DNA of 48,067 nt from Longimicrobiaceae bacterium (GCA_030146875.1 JASLAX010000070.1:1-48067), one strand, 5' to 3'; positions 9,058-17,131 are shown, numbered from the stretch's first letter. The notes: generated by a model not told the origin, from the sequence alone. Program-made: numbers and translations.

Positions 9058-9267
9058 TTACTTGGCCTCGTTCGCGGCGTACCGCTGGCGGAACCGCTCC
9101 ACGCGGCCGGCGGTGTCCATCAGCTTCTGCTTGCCCGTGTAGTACGGGTGGCAGGCCGAGCAGATCTCGACGTGGATGTTGTCCGTGGTCGAGCGGGTCT
9201 CGAACTCGTTGCCGCAGGCGCAGTGCACCTTCGCGGTCTGGTACTGGGGATGGATATCCGCCTTCAT
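9058..9267 (-). CDS. rpmE: 50S ribosomal protein L31, zinc-binding form
   Basis: A 69-residue ribosomal protein beginning MKADIHPQYQ. Four cysteines (C16, C18, C36, C39) mark the zinc-binding (C+) form rather than the zinc-free paralogue induced in zinc starvation. The typical ICSACHPYYTGKQKLMDTAG segment is present. A promoter is visible at 9341-9369. The frame continues upstream, but homology starts at this ATG. Confidence 0.97.
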   Translation of the reverse strand: MKADIHPQYQTAKVHCACGNEFETRSTTDNIHVEICSACHPYYTGKQKLMDTAGRVERFRQRYAANEAK

Positions 9268-9604
9268 GGGTGCACCATGCCTGGGGTCGGGTTTTACACG
9301 AGCTCCCCGGGTGTGCTTCCGGAGATTTTGGCAAGCTCGAAAGATAGCCAAACGGCGGCGGAGTGGCAACCCGGGCGGATGGCGGGGGCGGGAGGGGAGC
9401 GCGCGCCTCCAGGGGGGGCAGGGGCCGGAACGGCGGGGGAGCGGGGGCGTCGGTGGGAGCGGACGTCGGCCGGAGCCGGCGGGGGGGCCCTCACCCGGCA
9501 GGCTGAGAGCCGCCACCCTCTCGCGCGAGAGGGGAACACGACGGCGGGAGTGCGGCAGGTGCCGGGCGGAGGGCGGCGACCGCCGTCCTCCGCCGCGGAC
9601 GACC
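9268..9604. other. Intergenic region upstream of rpmE
   Basis: These 337 bases hold the rpmE promoter and, near 9514-9531, a short palindrome (CCCTCTCGCGCGAGAGGG) of the same type as the CCCTCTCCC hairpins at 16944, 33305 and 33442. No gene is supported. Confidence 0.5.
9341..9369 (-). promoter_or_regulatory. Sigma70-type promoter for rpmE
   Basis: On the minus strand, TTGCCA (9364-9369) and TATCTT (9341-9346) are separated by exactly 17 bases, about 75 bases upstream of the rpmE start. Confidence 0.6.
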
Positions 9605-9820
9605 CTACTCGTCGAGGACGGTGACGCAGCTCTCCTCGGCCCAGAGAAAGATCGGGCCGGCGGTCGGATGCCAGTACCAGTAGATCGTGGTGGTGCACTC
9701 GGTCTCGCCGCCCACCGTCGGCGGGTCGGAGGGGAGCTGGGTCGCGGCCGTTCGCGGCGCGGCGGTGAACAGCGCGGCGGCCACGAGCGACGCGCAGACG
9801 ATTCGCTTCAGCGGGACCAT
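9605..9820 (-). CDS. Small exported protein of unknown function
   Basis: A 71-residue protein. MVPLKR followed by a hydrophobic core (IVCASLVAAALFTAAPRTAA) looks like a Sec signal peptide with cleavage near residue 26. The mature part of about 45 residues is acidic and tryptophan-rich (IYWYWHP, IFLWAEES) and has two cysteines, C42 and C65, that could form one disulfide in the periplasm. The ATG follows GGAGG at ideal spacing, and a promoter is visible at 9870-9898, so expression is likely. I do not recognise a family. Confidence 0.65.
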   Translation of the reverse strand: MVPLKRIVCASLVAAALFTAAPRTAATQLPSDPPTVGGETECTTTIYWYWHPTAGPIFLWAEESCVTVLDE

Positions 9821-9869
9821 ATGGACCTCCGGCGAGGGTTCGGAGCGCTTACAGGCGGGAAACATGTGC

Positions 9870-9898
9870 ACGCTAACCGCGGCGGGCACGCGCGTCAA
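9870..9898 (-). promoter_or_regulatory. Promoter for the small exported protein
   Basis: TTGACG (9893-9898) and TAGCGT (9870-9875) on the minus strand are 17 bases apart, about 50 bases upstream of the ATG at 9820. Confidence 0.5.
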
Positions 9899-10082
9899 CA
9901 TCGTCGCGAGCCGCGCCAAGCCCGCCCGACCTTTGCGGGCTGCGGGGCGAACGCGAGGCCGACGCGACGTGCTTCCCCCGAACCGTACGGACGGAGTCCC
10001 GCACGGACGATCGCCGTTCCTGCCGGGGCTTCCACGGCCCGGCGGCCGCCGGAGCCGCACCGCCGTACCCCTCGAAAGACGT

Positions 10083-10121
10083 GCGGACCGGGACTCGCGG
10101 GGTTTGCGAGGCCCGGTCCGC
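10083..10121 (-). terminator. Long hairpin downstream of the ferritin-like gene
   Basis: GCGGACCGGG (10083-10092) pairs with CCCGGTCCGC (10112-10121); after one A-G mismatch, CTCGC (10094-10098) pairs with GCGAG (10106-10110). It lies about 145 bases after the stop, far for a terminator, with no U tract. Confidence 0.45.
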
Positions 10122-10265
10122 GGCCGGGGAGACCCCGGACGGAGGGCCACTGCAGTATCGTGGCCCGGAGGAGGAGGCTCGCCGGCCCGCGGAGGAGACC
10201 CGCGACGGCGGTATCGTCGCGGGGCGCCGGAGCGGACCCGCCGAGCCCGGAGAATCGAAGAACCG

Positions 10266-10691
10266 CTACCTCCAGTCCATCAGCATCCGCTTGATGTCGT
10301 CGCGGTGCTGGGACTCGTCCACGATCAGGTTCTCGAGCTGCACCTTGATGGAGACCTCGTCACACGCCTCCGCCTGGTGGATGCGGGTTTTGTAGCGCTC
10401 GATGGTGTCCATCTCGGCTTGGAGCGCGTTCTCCAGCATCTCGCGGTTGTCCCTGGCCAAGGGCACCGGCGGCACGTGTGTCGTCGGCGTGCCCCCCAGC
10501 GCGACGATCTTGTCGGCCAGGAAGGCGGCGTGGCCCAGCTCGTCGGGGATCTCGCCCTCGAAGAACCCCTTGAGCTCGGTGCGGGACGGCCCGGTGACCA
10601 GGGCGGCGTAGGTGCGGTACATGACCACCGCCTGGTACTCGGCGGACAGGTCCTCGTTGAGCCCGTCGATCAGTTCCTTGAGCTGCGGCAT
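10266..10691 (-). CDS. Ferritin-like domain protein (bacterioferritin/Dps-like)
   Basis: A 141-residue four-helix-bundle protein. Likely di-iron ligands are spaced as in ferritin-like proteins: E18 in helix 1 (SAEYQAVVMYRTY), E51 and H54 in helix 2 (DELGHAAFLADKI), E93 or E98 in helix 3, and E126 with H129 in helix 4 (DESQHRDDI). Such proteins store iron or detoxify peroxide in the cytoplasm. No heme-ligand methionine can be assigned, so bacterioferritin in the strict sense is unproven. It is the last gene after the oxidoreductase at 10785. Confidence 0.82.
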   Translation of the reverse strand: MPQLKELIDGLNEDLSAEYQAVVMYRTYAALVTGPSRTELKGFFEGEIPDELGHAAFLADKIVALGGTPTTHVPPVPLARDNREMLENALQAEMDTIERYKTRIHQAEACDEVSIKVQLENLIVDESQHRDDIKRMLMDWR

Positions 10692-10784
10692 TCAGCGCTC
10701 CGTCGGCGAGAAGGGTGAGGACGTGGGGTGCGGCGGACGGGGAGCGGGCAAGCGCGGTGCCATCCCCCGCCCCACCGCGGTGCT

Positions 10785-11795
10785 TCAGAGCGCGATCTCG
10801 CGGCGCTCCTCGGCCGAGCGGTACGACTCCTGGACCAGCCGCATGAGCGTGACGTGCTCCGTGGGGGAAGCGCACGCGCGCTCGCCGCGGACCACCTCCA
10901 CGAAGTGCTGCAGCTCGTTGCGGTAGCTGGCGGTGAACAGGTTCTCGCGCCCGGGCGGCAGCGGCGGGGTGACGTTGGCCAGCCCGCTCTCCATGTCCTT
11001 GAAGACGGCGAGCGGGGCCAGCGAGCCGGAGCCGGTGGAGCCCAGCAGGTGCAGGAACTGGCGGTCGCGCTCGGCCCGCAGGTTCCAGGTGACCTCCAGG
11101 TTCACCACCCGGTCGCCCTCCAGCCGCACCATGGCCGCGGCGTAGTCCTCCACCTCGGCCCCCGCCTCGCGGTGCATGTGCGCGGCGACGCGCTCCGGCC
11201 TGGGGTACCCCATCAGCCAGAGGGAGAGGTCGAGCATCTGGATGCCCAGGTCCATGAAGGCGCCGCCGCCGCTGGCCCGCCGCTGCCGCCACGTGCGCCG
11301 CCCCCGCCCCACCGGCCGGTTCAGCCACCCGGCCTTGAGGTAGAAGACGTCGCCCAGCTCGCCGGAGGTGACGAACGACTTGAGCGCGGCCGCGTCGGGG
11401 CGGAAGCGCTGGTTCATCGCCACCATCAGCCGCCCGTCCGCGCCGTCCTCCTCCAGCAGCCGCTGCACGGCGTCGGCGGTGAGCGCCAGCGGCTTCTCGC
11501 AGAGGACGTGCTTCCCCGCCCGCAGCGCCTCGCGCACGTGCTGCTCGTGCAGGTGGCTGGGGGTGGAGACGACCACGGCGTCGATGGAGGCGTCGGCCCA
11601 GATCTCGTCGTGCGACAGGGCCACGCTCTTCACCTGGAAGCGGTCGGCGATGGTGCGGGCCGTGGCGCGGTCGGTGTCGGAGACGGCGGCGACCTCCACC
11701 CCGCGCATGCGCGAGAGGATGGGGAGGTGCACCACCTGGGCGATGGCCCCGGCGCCGAGCACGGCGACGCGGACCGGGGGGCGGGGCCGGCTCAT
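10785..11795 (-). CDS. Gfo/Idh/MocA family oxidoreductase
   Basis: A 336-residue NAD(P)-dependent dehydrogenase. The N-terminal Rossmann fold has VLGAGAIAQ at 12-20, a STPSHLHEQH loop at 78-86, and the catalytic EKPLAL motif at 100-105. The C-terminal domain carries the usual GGGAFMDLGIQMLDLSLWLMG strand-helix. Substrates in this family are sugars, inositol or related polyols; none can be assigned. The ATG overlaps the stop of the upstream gene (ATGA), and GGAGAGAG precedes it. Confidence 0.9.
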   Translation of the reverse strand: MSRPRPPVRVAVLGAGAIAQVVHLPILSRMRGVEVAAVSDTDRATARTIADRFQVKSVALSHDEIWADASIDAVVVSTPSHLHEQHVREALRAGKHVLCEKPLALTADAVQRLLEEDGADGRLMVAMNQRFRPDAAALKSFVTSGELGDVFYLKAGWLNRPVGRGRRTWRQRRASGGGAFMDLGIQMLDLSLWLMGYPRPERVAAHMHREAGAEVEDYAAAMVRLEGDRVVNLEVTWNLRAERDRQFLHLLGSTGSGSLAPLAVFKDMESGLANVTPPLPPGRENLFTASYRNELQHFVEVVRGERACASPTEHVTLMRLVQESYRSAEERREIAL

Positions 11796-12493
11796 GGGCT
11801 CTCTCCGGGAGCGGCGGGGGGAGGCGGAGTCACGGGCTGCCGGCGGGGCGGGGCCAGGAACAGGAAGCTGCCCCCGCCGCCGACGGAGAAGTAGCGCACG
11901 CCGGTGGCGAGCACCGCGCGGGCCTCCACGCCCACGCGGAAGGGCCCCAGGGGAAGCTCCAGGCCGGCCATCAGCGACCCGCCGGGGGTGATGGCGTCGA
12001 GCAGGTCCTCGACGAAGGTGTCGTCGATGGCCTCGCCGCTCCCGTTCAGCAGGTGCACGGCGCCGCCGACGCCCGCGTACGGCACCAGCACGGTGCGGTC
12101 GGGCCACACGTAGTGGGCGTCGATCCCCAGCGACAGGTCGCTGACGCGGATCTCGCCCAGCTCCGTGCGGGGGCAGCCGCCGGGGTTCTGCGCGTCGCAG
12201 ACCTCCTGGAGCTGCTCGGCCAGGCGGTCCACCGAGCGCGAGGTGAGGCGCGACGACCAGAGGGTCATGATGGGCGTCACCCGCACCCGTGGCCCCAGGA
12301 AGCCCATGTCGGCGCGGGCGCTCATGGCGTGGGTGCGGTCGGTTCGCGCCGGCCAGATGCGGGCCACGTCCACCCCCAGCCCGCGCAGCGCCAGGTTCTG
12401 GTAGTCGAAGCCGCGCGGCTGCTGCGCCGCGGCCGGCGCGGCGGCGGACAGGGCGAGGAGGGCCAGGACCAGCGGGAGCGGCGGTGCGCGCAT
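11792..12493 (-). CDS. Exported, probably outer-membrane beta-rich protein of unknown function
   Basis: A 233-residue protein. An N-terminal signal peptide (MRAPPLPLVLALLALSAAAPAAAQ) predicts export with cleavage after AAAQ or nearby. The mature part alternates short hydrophobic strands and glycines (VRVTPIMTLWSS, LSLGIDAHYVW, VLVPYAGVGGAVHLL, GLELPLGPFRVGVEARAVL), as in small outer-membrane barrels, and ends in a Pro-rich tail rather than the usual terminal aromatic. Two cysteines (in QEVCDAQNPGGCPR) may form a disulfide. It overlaps the oxidoreductase gene by four bases and follows the SpoIID-like gene. Confidence 0.65.
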   Translation of the reverse strand: MRAPPLPLVLALLALSAAAPAAAQQPRGFDYQNLALRGLGVDVARIWPARTDRTHAMSARADMGFLGPRVRVTPIMTLWSSRLTSRSVDRLAEQLQEVCDAQNPGGCPRTELGEIRVSDLSLGIDAHYVWPDRTVLVPYAGVGGAVHLLNGSGEAIDDTFVEDLLDAITPGGSLMAGLELPLGPFRVGVEARAVLATGVRYFSVGGGGSFLFLAPPRRQPVTPPPPAAPGESP

Positions 12494-12525
12494 CTCGTCA
12501 CCTCGGGCGGTCGCGGGACGCCGCC

Positions 12526-13905
12526 TCAGTACATCTTCGTGAGCTGCGTCCCCGGATAGTAGGTCCGCAGGATGGTCTGGTAGTCCTGGCCGGCGCGCGC
12601 GCGGCCCATCGCCCCCACCTGGCACATCCCGATCCCGTGCCCCCACCCGCCCCCCTCGGCCACCACGGCGGCCACGCGGCCCCCGGCGTCGCGCTCCAGG
12701 CGCACGTCGAACTTCGACGAGTTGAGCGGGGCGCCGGCGTTGGTGGGCAGGATCCAGCGGATGCGGTCGCGCCCCACCGTGGCCATTCCCGCGTCGGTCT
12801 CGATCCGCATGGCGCGGATGCGGTCCGACGGGGTTCGCGCCAGCACCCGCATGTCGCGGATCTCGGTGATGCGGCGGCCGCCGAGCGAGTCGGCCAGGGT
12901 GCGGTTCAGGATGCCGACCAGCGCCTCGTGCGTCCACCGGTGGGTCCAGCGGAAGCGGCTGGAGCGGCGATCGTACGCCTCGCCCGCCGGGTCGGTGTCC
13001 ACCACGGAGACCAGGTAGGGCATGGCCGGCTGCGGCCACACCTCCTCGATCGCGGCGGTGCGCCCCGCGCAGGTGGAGTGATAGTACGCCTCGATGGGCG
13101 AGCCGGCGTAGGTCAGGATCTCGCCGGCGGTGGCCCGCACGGCGCGCGAGACGGGGGCGTGCTCGGCCGCCACGCCGCCGTAGACCTGGTCGTCCACCGT
13201 GGCGAAGACGTCGAAGCCCCGCGCCGCGCGCCGCCCCAGGTACTTCACCGCGTACGTCCGCGCCGCCACCGCCTGCGCCTTCGCCGCCTCCACCAGCGTG
13301 TCGCCCACGGTGCCGATCTCGCGCGGGACCACGCCAAGCAGGTAGCTCTCCATGTCGATCTGGTTGACGGCCGTGAGCCGTCCCCGCGCGCCGGCCTGGA
13401 TCAGCACGGCGCCGCGGTAGGCCGCCCCCCGCAGGGTCAGCGGTGAATCGCCCTGCGGGCGCACGGTGACGGGGAGGGTCGCCCGCCACTCCCGCCCGGC
13501 CGACCCGTCCGCGTTCATCACGCGCATCGTCACGCCGCCGGGGGACGGGGTGAAGACGGCGCGCTGGCCCTCCCCGATGCCGAACAGGTTGTCGGCCGCG
13601 TCCGTCAGCATCAGCCCGCTGGCGCCGCCCACCTCCACGCGCGTGGTGTCCACGGCGATCCCCACCTTCACGCGGGGGCCGGCGGGGACCACCTCGACGG
13701 GCTCCGGGGCCGCAGGCGTGGGCGCCGGCACGGGCGCGGCCACGGGGGGCCGCGGCGCGGGCTCCGGCATGGGCGGGGGCTCGCGGCGCGTGGTGCTGCT
13801 GCTGACGCAGCCGGACGCCGTCAGCGCGAGCGCCGCGGCGGCGGCGAGGCTACGCCAGCGCCGCACGGAGCGCCTCGCGGGAGCGGGAGATGGTCTCCTC
13901 CACAT
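12526..13905 (-). CDS. SpoIID/LytB-domain lipoprotein
   Basis: A 459-residue predicted lipoprotein: basic start, hydrophobic stretch and lipobox LTASGC with C33. A Pro/Ala linker (about 40-70) leads to a SpoIID-like domain with NQIDMESYLLGVVPREIG, the KAQAVAARTYAV helix, YYHSTCAGRTA, and the closing GWGHGIGMCQVGAMG. SpoIID family proteins cleave stem-peptide-free glycan strands of peptidoglycan; in a non-sporulating Gram-negative the likely role is wall remodelling at the envelope. The start lies inside the end of hemL (56-base overlap). No internal ATG keeps the signal peptide, so this start is favoured. Confidence 0.85.
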   Translation of the reverse strand: MWRRPSPAPARRSVRRWRSLAAAAALALTASGCVSSSTTRREPPPMPEPAPRPPVAAPVPAPTPAAPEPVEVVPAGPRVKVGIAVDTTRVEVGGASGLMLTDAADNLFGIGEGQRAVFTPSPGGVTMRVMNADGSAGREWRATLPVTVRPQGDSPLTLRGAAYRGAVLIQAGARGRLTAVNQIDMESYLLGVVPREIGTVGDTLVEAAKAQAVAARTYAVKYLGRRAARGFDVFATVDDQVYGGVAAEHAPVSRAVRATAGEILTYAGSPIEAYYHSTCAGRTAAIEEVWPQPAMPYLVSVVDTDPAGEAYDRRSSRFRWTHRWTHEALVGILNRTLADSLGGRRITEIRDMRVLARTPSDRIRAMRIETDAGMATVGRDRIRWILPTNAGAPLNSSKFDVRLERDAGGRVAAVVAEGGGWGHGIGMCQVGAMGRARAGQDYQTILRTYYPGTQLTKMY

Positions 13906-15142
13906 CGGATTCCTTGTGCGCGGTGGAGAGAAAGCCGGCCTCGAACGCGGAGGGGGCGAAGAACACCCCCCGGTCCAGCGCCGCGTGGAAGAACCGCCGG
14001 AACAGGTCCACGTCCGCGAGCTTCGCGTCGCCGAAGCTGCGCACCGGCCCCTCCGCGAAGAAGATGCCCCACATGCTGCCGGACGACCCCCCCGATGCCG
14101 GAACGCCCGCCTCGCGGGCGTTCTGGAGCAGGCCCTCCACCAGCCGGCGCGTCCGCGCCTCCAGGGCGGCGTAGGGATCCGCCTCCCTCAGCACGCGGAG
14201 CTGCGCCAGCCCGGCGGCCATCGCCAGCGGGTTCCCGGAGAGGGTCCCCGCCTGGTAGACGGGGCCGACGGGCGCGACGTGGTCCATCACGTCCGCCCGG
14301 CCGCCGTACGCCCCCACGGGCAGCCCGCCCCCGATCACCTTCCCCAGCGTGGTGAGGTCGGGCCGGATTCCCCAGCGCTCCTGCGCGCCGCCGGGGGCCA
14401 CGCGGAACCCCGTCATCACCTCGTCGAACACCAGCAGGGCGCCGTCCCGGGCGGTGATCCGCCTCAGCTCCGCCAGGAAGCCCTCGTCCGGAGGGATGAA
14501 GCCGGCGTTGCCCACCACCGGCTCCAGGATCACGGCGGCGATGCGGCCCGCGTGGGCGCGGAAGACGGTCTCCACCGCCTCCAGGTCGTTGAACGGCGCC
14601 GTCAGCGTGAGCTTCGACAGCTCCTCGGGCACCCCAGGGGAGTTGGGGAGGCCCAGCGTCGCCACGCCGGAGCCCGCCTTCACCAGGAAGGAGTCGCCGT
14701 GGCCGTGGTAGCACCCGTCGAACTTCAGCACCATCTCGCGCCCGGTGAAGCCGCGGGCCAGGCGGATGGCGCTCATCGTCGCCTCCGTGCCGCTGTTCAC
14801 GAAGCGGACCCGCTCCATCGACGGCACGAACCCGCGCACCGCCTCGGCCAGCTCCACCTCGGCCTCGGTGGGCGCGCCGTACGACGTGCCGCGCAGGGCG
14901 GCGTCGCGGATAGCGTCCAGCACGGCGGGGTGGGCGTGGCCCAGGATCAGCGGTCCCCAGGAGAGCACGTAGTCCAGGTACTCGTTGCCGTCCACGTCCC
15001 AGATGCGGGCGCCTTCGCCCCGCGCCACGAAGAACGGGTCGCCGCCCACGCCGCGGAAGGCGCGCACGGGCGAGCTGACCCCGCCGGGCGTGACCAGGCA
15101 GGCGCGGCGGAAGAACTCGGCGGAGCGGCGGGTGTCGCGCAT
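13850..15142 (-). CDS. hemL: Glutamate-1-semialdehyde 2,1-aminomutase
   Basis: A 430-residue PLP enzyme that turns glutamate-1-semialdehyde into 5-aminolevulinate, the C5 route to heme. The PLP lysine is K268 in TTLGKVIGGGLPVGA. Family blocks include SWGPLILGHAHP, VNSGTEATMSAIRLAR (116-130) and FDGCYHGHGDSFL (141-153). It lies between yajQ and the SpoIID-like gene, with which it overlaps; no other heme gene is in the window. Confidence 0.97.
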   Translation of the reverse strand: MRDTRRSAEFFRRACLVTPGGVSSPVRAFRGVGGDPFFVARGEGARIWDVDGNEYLDYVLSWGPLILGHAHPAVLDAIRDAALRGTSYGAPTEAEVELAEAVRGFVPSMERVRFVNSGTEATMSAIRLARGFTGREMVLKFDGCYHGHGDSFLVKAGSGVATLGLPNSPGVPEELSKLTLTAPFNDLEAVETVFRAHAGRIAAVILEPVVGNAGFIPPDEGFLAELRRITARDGALLVFDEVMTGFRVAPGGAQERWGIRPDLTTLGKVIGGGLPVGAYGGRADVMDHVAPVGPVYQAGTLSGNPLAMAAGLAQLRVLREADPYAALEARTRRLVEGLLQNAREAGVPASGGSSGSMWGIFFAEGPVRSFGDAKLADVDLFRRFFHAALDRGVFFAPSAFEAGFLSTAHKESDVEETISRSREALRAALA

Positions 15143-15184
15143 CAGCGCCGTGCATCCGGGAGTCGCGTCATCGGTCGCCGCCGC

Positions 15185-15688
15185 TCAGGAGCGGAAGTTC
15201 CCGAACTGCAGGTCGATGCCGAAGTCCTCCTTCTTCAGCATCGCGATCACCGCCTGCAGGTCGTCGATGGAGGCGGAGGTCACGCGGACCTGCTCGTCCT
15301 GGATCTGCGCGTTCACCTTCTTGAACCCGGCGGCCTTGATGGCCTTCACGATCTCCTTCCCCTTCTCGACGCTGATGCCGCTGACGAGGGAGACCGTCTG
15401 GCGCACGGTGCCGAGCGAGGCGGCGTCCACCTCGCCGAAGTCCAGGTTACGGATGGGCACGCCGCGCTTGATCAGCTTGGACTCGAGCACGTCCACGAGC
15501 GCCTTGAGCTTGTACTCGTCGTCGGTGTGCAGCTTGAGCGTCTTGTCCTTCTTGCTCAGCTCCACCTCCGCCCGCACTCCCTTGAAGTCGAATCGCTGCG
15601 CGACCTCCTTCAGGGTCTGGTTCACGGCGTTGTCGACCTCCTGAAGGTCGATCTCGGAGGTGATGTCGAACGTGGCAGGCTTGGCCAT
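15185..15688 (-). CDS. yajQ: YajQ family nucleotide-binding protein
   Basis: A 167-residue cytoplasmic protein. The sequence matches the YajQ family from end to end: FDITSEIDLQEVDNAVNQ, RFDFKG, KKVNAQIQDEQVRVTSAS and the C-terminal DLQFGNFR. Family members bind nucleotides, including cyclic di-GMP in Xanthomonas, and affect gene expression. A promoter is visible at 15718-15747; hemL follows by 42 bases, so the two are probably co-transcribed. Confidence 0.95.
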   Translation of the reverse strand: MAKPATFDITSEIDLQEVDNAVNQTLKEVAQRFDFKGVRAEVELSKKDKTLKLHTDDEYKLKALVDVLESKLIKRGVPIRNLDFGEVDAASLGTVRQTVSLVSGISVEKGKEIVKAIKAAGFKKVNAQIQDEQVRVTSASIDDLQAVIAMLKKEDFGIDLQFGNFRS

Positions 15689-15717
15689 GGCTCCGGTCGG
15701 TTCGGGGTTCGGCCGCC

Positions 15718-15747
15718 AATGTAGACCCCGGCGGACCGGGGCGGCAA
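15718..15747 (-). promoter_or_regulatory. Promoter upstream of yajQ-hemL
   Basis: Minus-strand TTGCCG (15742-15747) and TACATT (15718-15723) are 18 bases apart, about 30 bases from the yajQ ATG. Confidence 0.5.
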
Positions 15748-15760
15748 GCGCGGAAAGGCG

Positions 15761-15793
15761 GCGGGCGGGCTCCCGAACCCGGAGCCCGCCCGC
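15761..15793 (-). terminator. Terminator after the LolA-domain lipoprotein
   Basis: GCGGGCGGGCTCC (15761-15773) and GGAGCCCGCCCGC (15781-15793) form a perfect 13-bp stem with a seven-base loop, 35 bases past the stop at 15828. Confidence 0.75.
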
Positions 15794-15827
15794 CGCCGCA
15801 CGTCCGACCTCGATCCCGCGGGGGCCG

Positions 15828-16790
15828 CTACTGCTCGAAGACCTGCGCCCCGGCCGGCGGGGTGAAGGTGAAGAGCGAGGCGGGAACGTTGCCGTTCACG
15901 CGCACCCCGCTCAGCTCGATGCGGCGCACGCTCTCGTTCTCCTCGGTGATCTCGAAGCGGCGGGCCAGGTGGTCCGCGCGGTCGATCCAGACCTTCAGGC
16001 GCCGGAAGCCCGCCTCGCGGCGGGGGACCAGGGTGAGCACCCAGGCGGGACGCCCGCCTACGCTCTCCGTGCCCTCGAGCGTGGCGTTGAAGCGCTCCAC
16101 CGGGTTGCTCAGGAACTGCCGCTGCAGGTCCACCGCCCCGGCGCCCTCGGCCAGGGAGGCGCGGATGACCTGCTTGGCGTCCACGCTCGGGTAGTAGATC
16201 CAGAAGTGCCGCCCGTCCGCCACCATCACGTCGCCCGCTGGCTCCGTGAAGCGCATCAGGAAGCGGTCCGGCTTGCGCTGGTAGAGCCGCCCGCGCGAGC
16301 GTTGCGTCTGGTCCAGGAGCGGGACGGTGACCGTCTGCGAGAACCCCGCCTCCAGGGTGCGCGTGGCCGTGGCCGCCCGCTCCGCGGCGCGGAGGATCTC
16401 CGCCGCCTGACCCTGCGCGGGGGGCGCGGAGGCGCCCGGCGCCGACGGCTGCGAGCCCGCTCCGGCCGTGCTGGGGGCCGACGGCGACGTTCCCTGCGTG
16501 CCCGCCGTGGCCGGCGCGCCGCCCGGTGTCCCGGCGGACGCCGATCCGGGGAAGGACGTCGTGCTCCCGGCGGGCGCGGACCCGCCGTCCGACACCGGCG
16601 TGTCGCCGGGCTCGGCGACCCCGCCGACCGGCGCGGCGCCGTCGGGCGCGGCCCCGTTCGCGGGCTGCGTGGCCGGGGCGGGGGCCTTCCCCTCCTCGGC
16701 GGCACGGGCGGGTGCGTCCTTCCCGCCGCACGCGGCCAGCGCGGCCACGGCGAGAAGGACGGGGAGCGAGCGGATGGGATATCGGTTCAT
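15828..16790 (-). CDS. LolA-domain lipoprotein
   Basis: A 320-residue protein with a lipobox (AALAAC, C21), then a low-complexity Ala/Pro/Gly/Ser linker to about residue 125, and a LolA-like domain: LEAGFSQTVTVP, SRGRLYQRKPDRFLMRFTEP, DGRHFWIYYP and LKVWIDRADHLARRFEITE. Classical LolA is a soluble periplasmic carrier that moves lipoproteins from the inner to the outer membrane; a lipid-anchored form with a long tether is unusual. It could instead be a LolB-like or related envelope lipid-binding protein. It is monocistronic, bounded by hairpins at 15761 and 17078. Confidence 0.8.
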   Translation of the reverse strand: MNRYPIRSLPVLLAVAALAACGGKDAPARAAEEGKAPAPATQPANGAAPDGAAPVGGVAEPGDTPVSDGGSAPAGSTTSFPGSASAGTPGGAPATAGTQGTSPSAPSTAGAGSQPSAPGASAPPAQGQAAEILRAAERAATATRTLEAGFSQTVTVPLLDQTQRSRGRLYQRKPDRFLMRFTEPAGDVMVADGRHFWIYYPSVDAKQVIRASLAEGAGAVDLQRQFLSNPVERFNATLEGTESVGGRPAWVLTLVPRREAGFRRLKVWIDRADHLARRFEITEENESVRRIELSGVRVNGNVPASLFTFTPPAGAQVFEQ

Positions 16791-16943
16791 CGTCTGCCTG
16801 GTCGTTCCGTGTCAGCGCAGTCGCGGCTACAACTGCGGAAGCCCCTTCGGGGACTGTCCTGCTCTCGTCGAATCCGCGGCTCCGTCCGCGAGACGGACGC
16901 CTGCCGGCCCGCGATCCTGCCCCGCCGCGCCGATGTCCGGGCA

Positions 16944-16968
16944 CCCCTCTCCCCTTGTGGGAGAGGGG
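16944..16968. repeat. CCCTCTCCC palindrome family, copy
   Basis: CCCCTCTCCC (16944-16953) and GGGAGAGGGG (16959-16968) form a perfect 10-bp stem with a five-base loop, followed by GGGTGAGGG. Related copies lie at 33305-33328, 33442-33464 and 37935-37960; these motifs are dispersed in gaps between genes. Confidence 0.7.
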
Positions 16969-17077
16969 CGGGGGGTGAGGGTCGCCGCCCGGCGAATGCC
17001 TGCCGGCGCCCTCACCCGTCGTTCCGAAGGAGGTACCCTTCCCGGCGGACGGCCGTTCCGGCGGAGCCCAAGCACGA

Positions 17078-17102
17078 AGCCCGCCGGATGGGCGGGCGGG
17101 CT
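17078..17102 (-). terminator. Terminator at the end of the ftsK operon
   Basis: AGCCCGCC (17078-17085) pairs with GGCGGGCT (17095-17102), 29 bases after the last gene of the nine-gene minus-strand run. Confidence 0.6.
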
Positions 17103-17131
17103 CAAAGGTACGGCGGAGCGGGGGGAGGTCG

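Larger units (their letters stand above)
9821..10265. other. Intergenic region with one promoter and one hairpin
   Basis: The 445 bases between the small exported gene and the ferritin-like gene hold the promoter at 9870 and the hairpin at 10083. The open frames across it lack ribosome binding sites and resemble nothing I know. Confidence 0.5.
16791..17131. other. Intergenic region with hairpins
   Basis: These 341 bases hold a CCCCTCTCCC-type hairpin at 16944-16968, a short CCCC-TT-CGGGG palindrome near 16848-16858, and a terminator-like stem at 17078-17102. No gene is supported. Confidence 0.55.

Noticed and set aside
10081..10395. Plus-strand 104-codon frame
   Set aside because: No ribosome binding site, crosses the hairpin at 10083 and the antisense of the ferritin-like gene, and the translation looks random.
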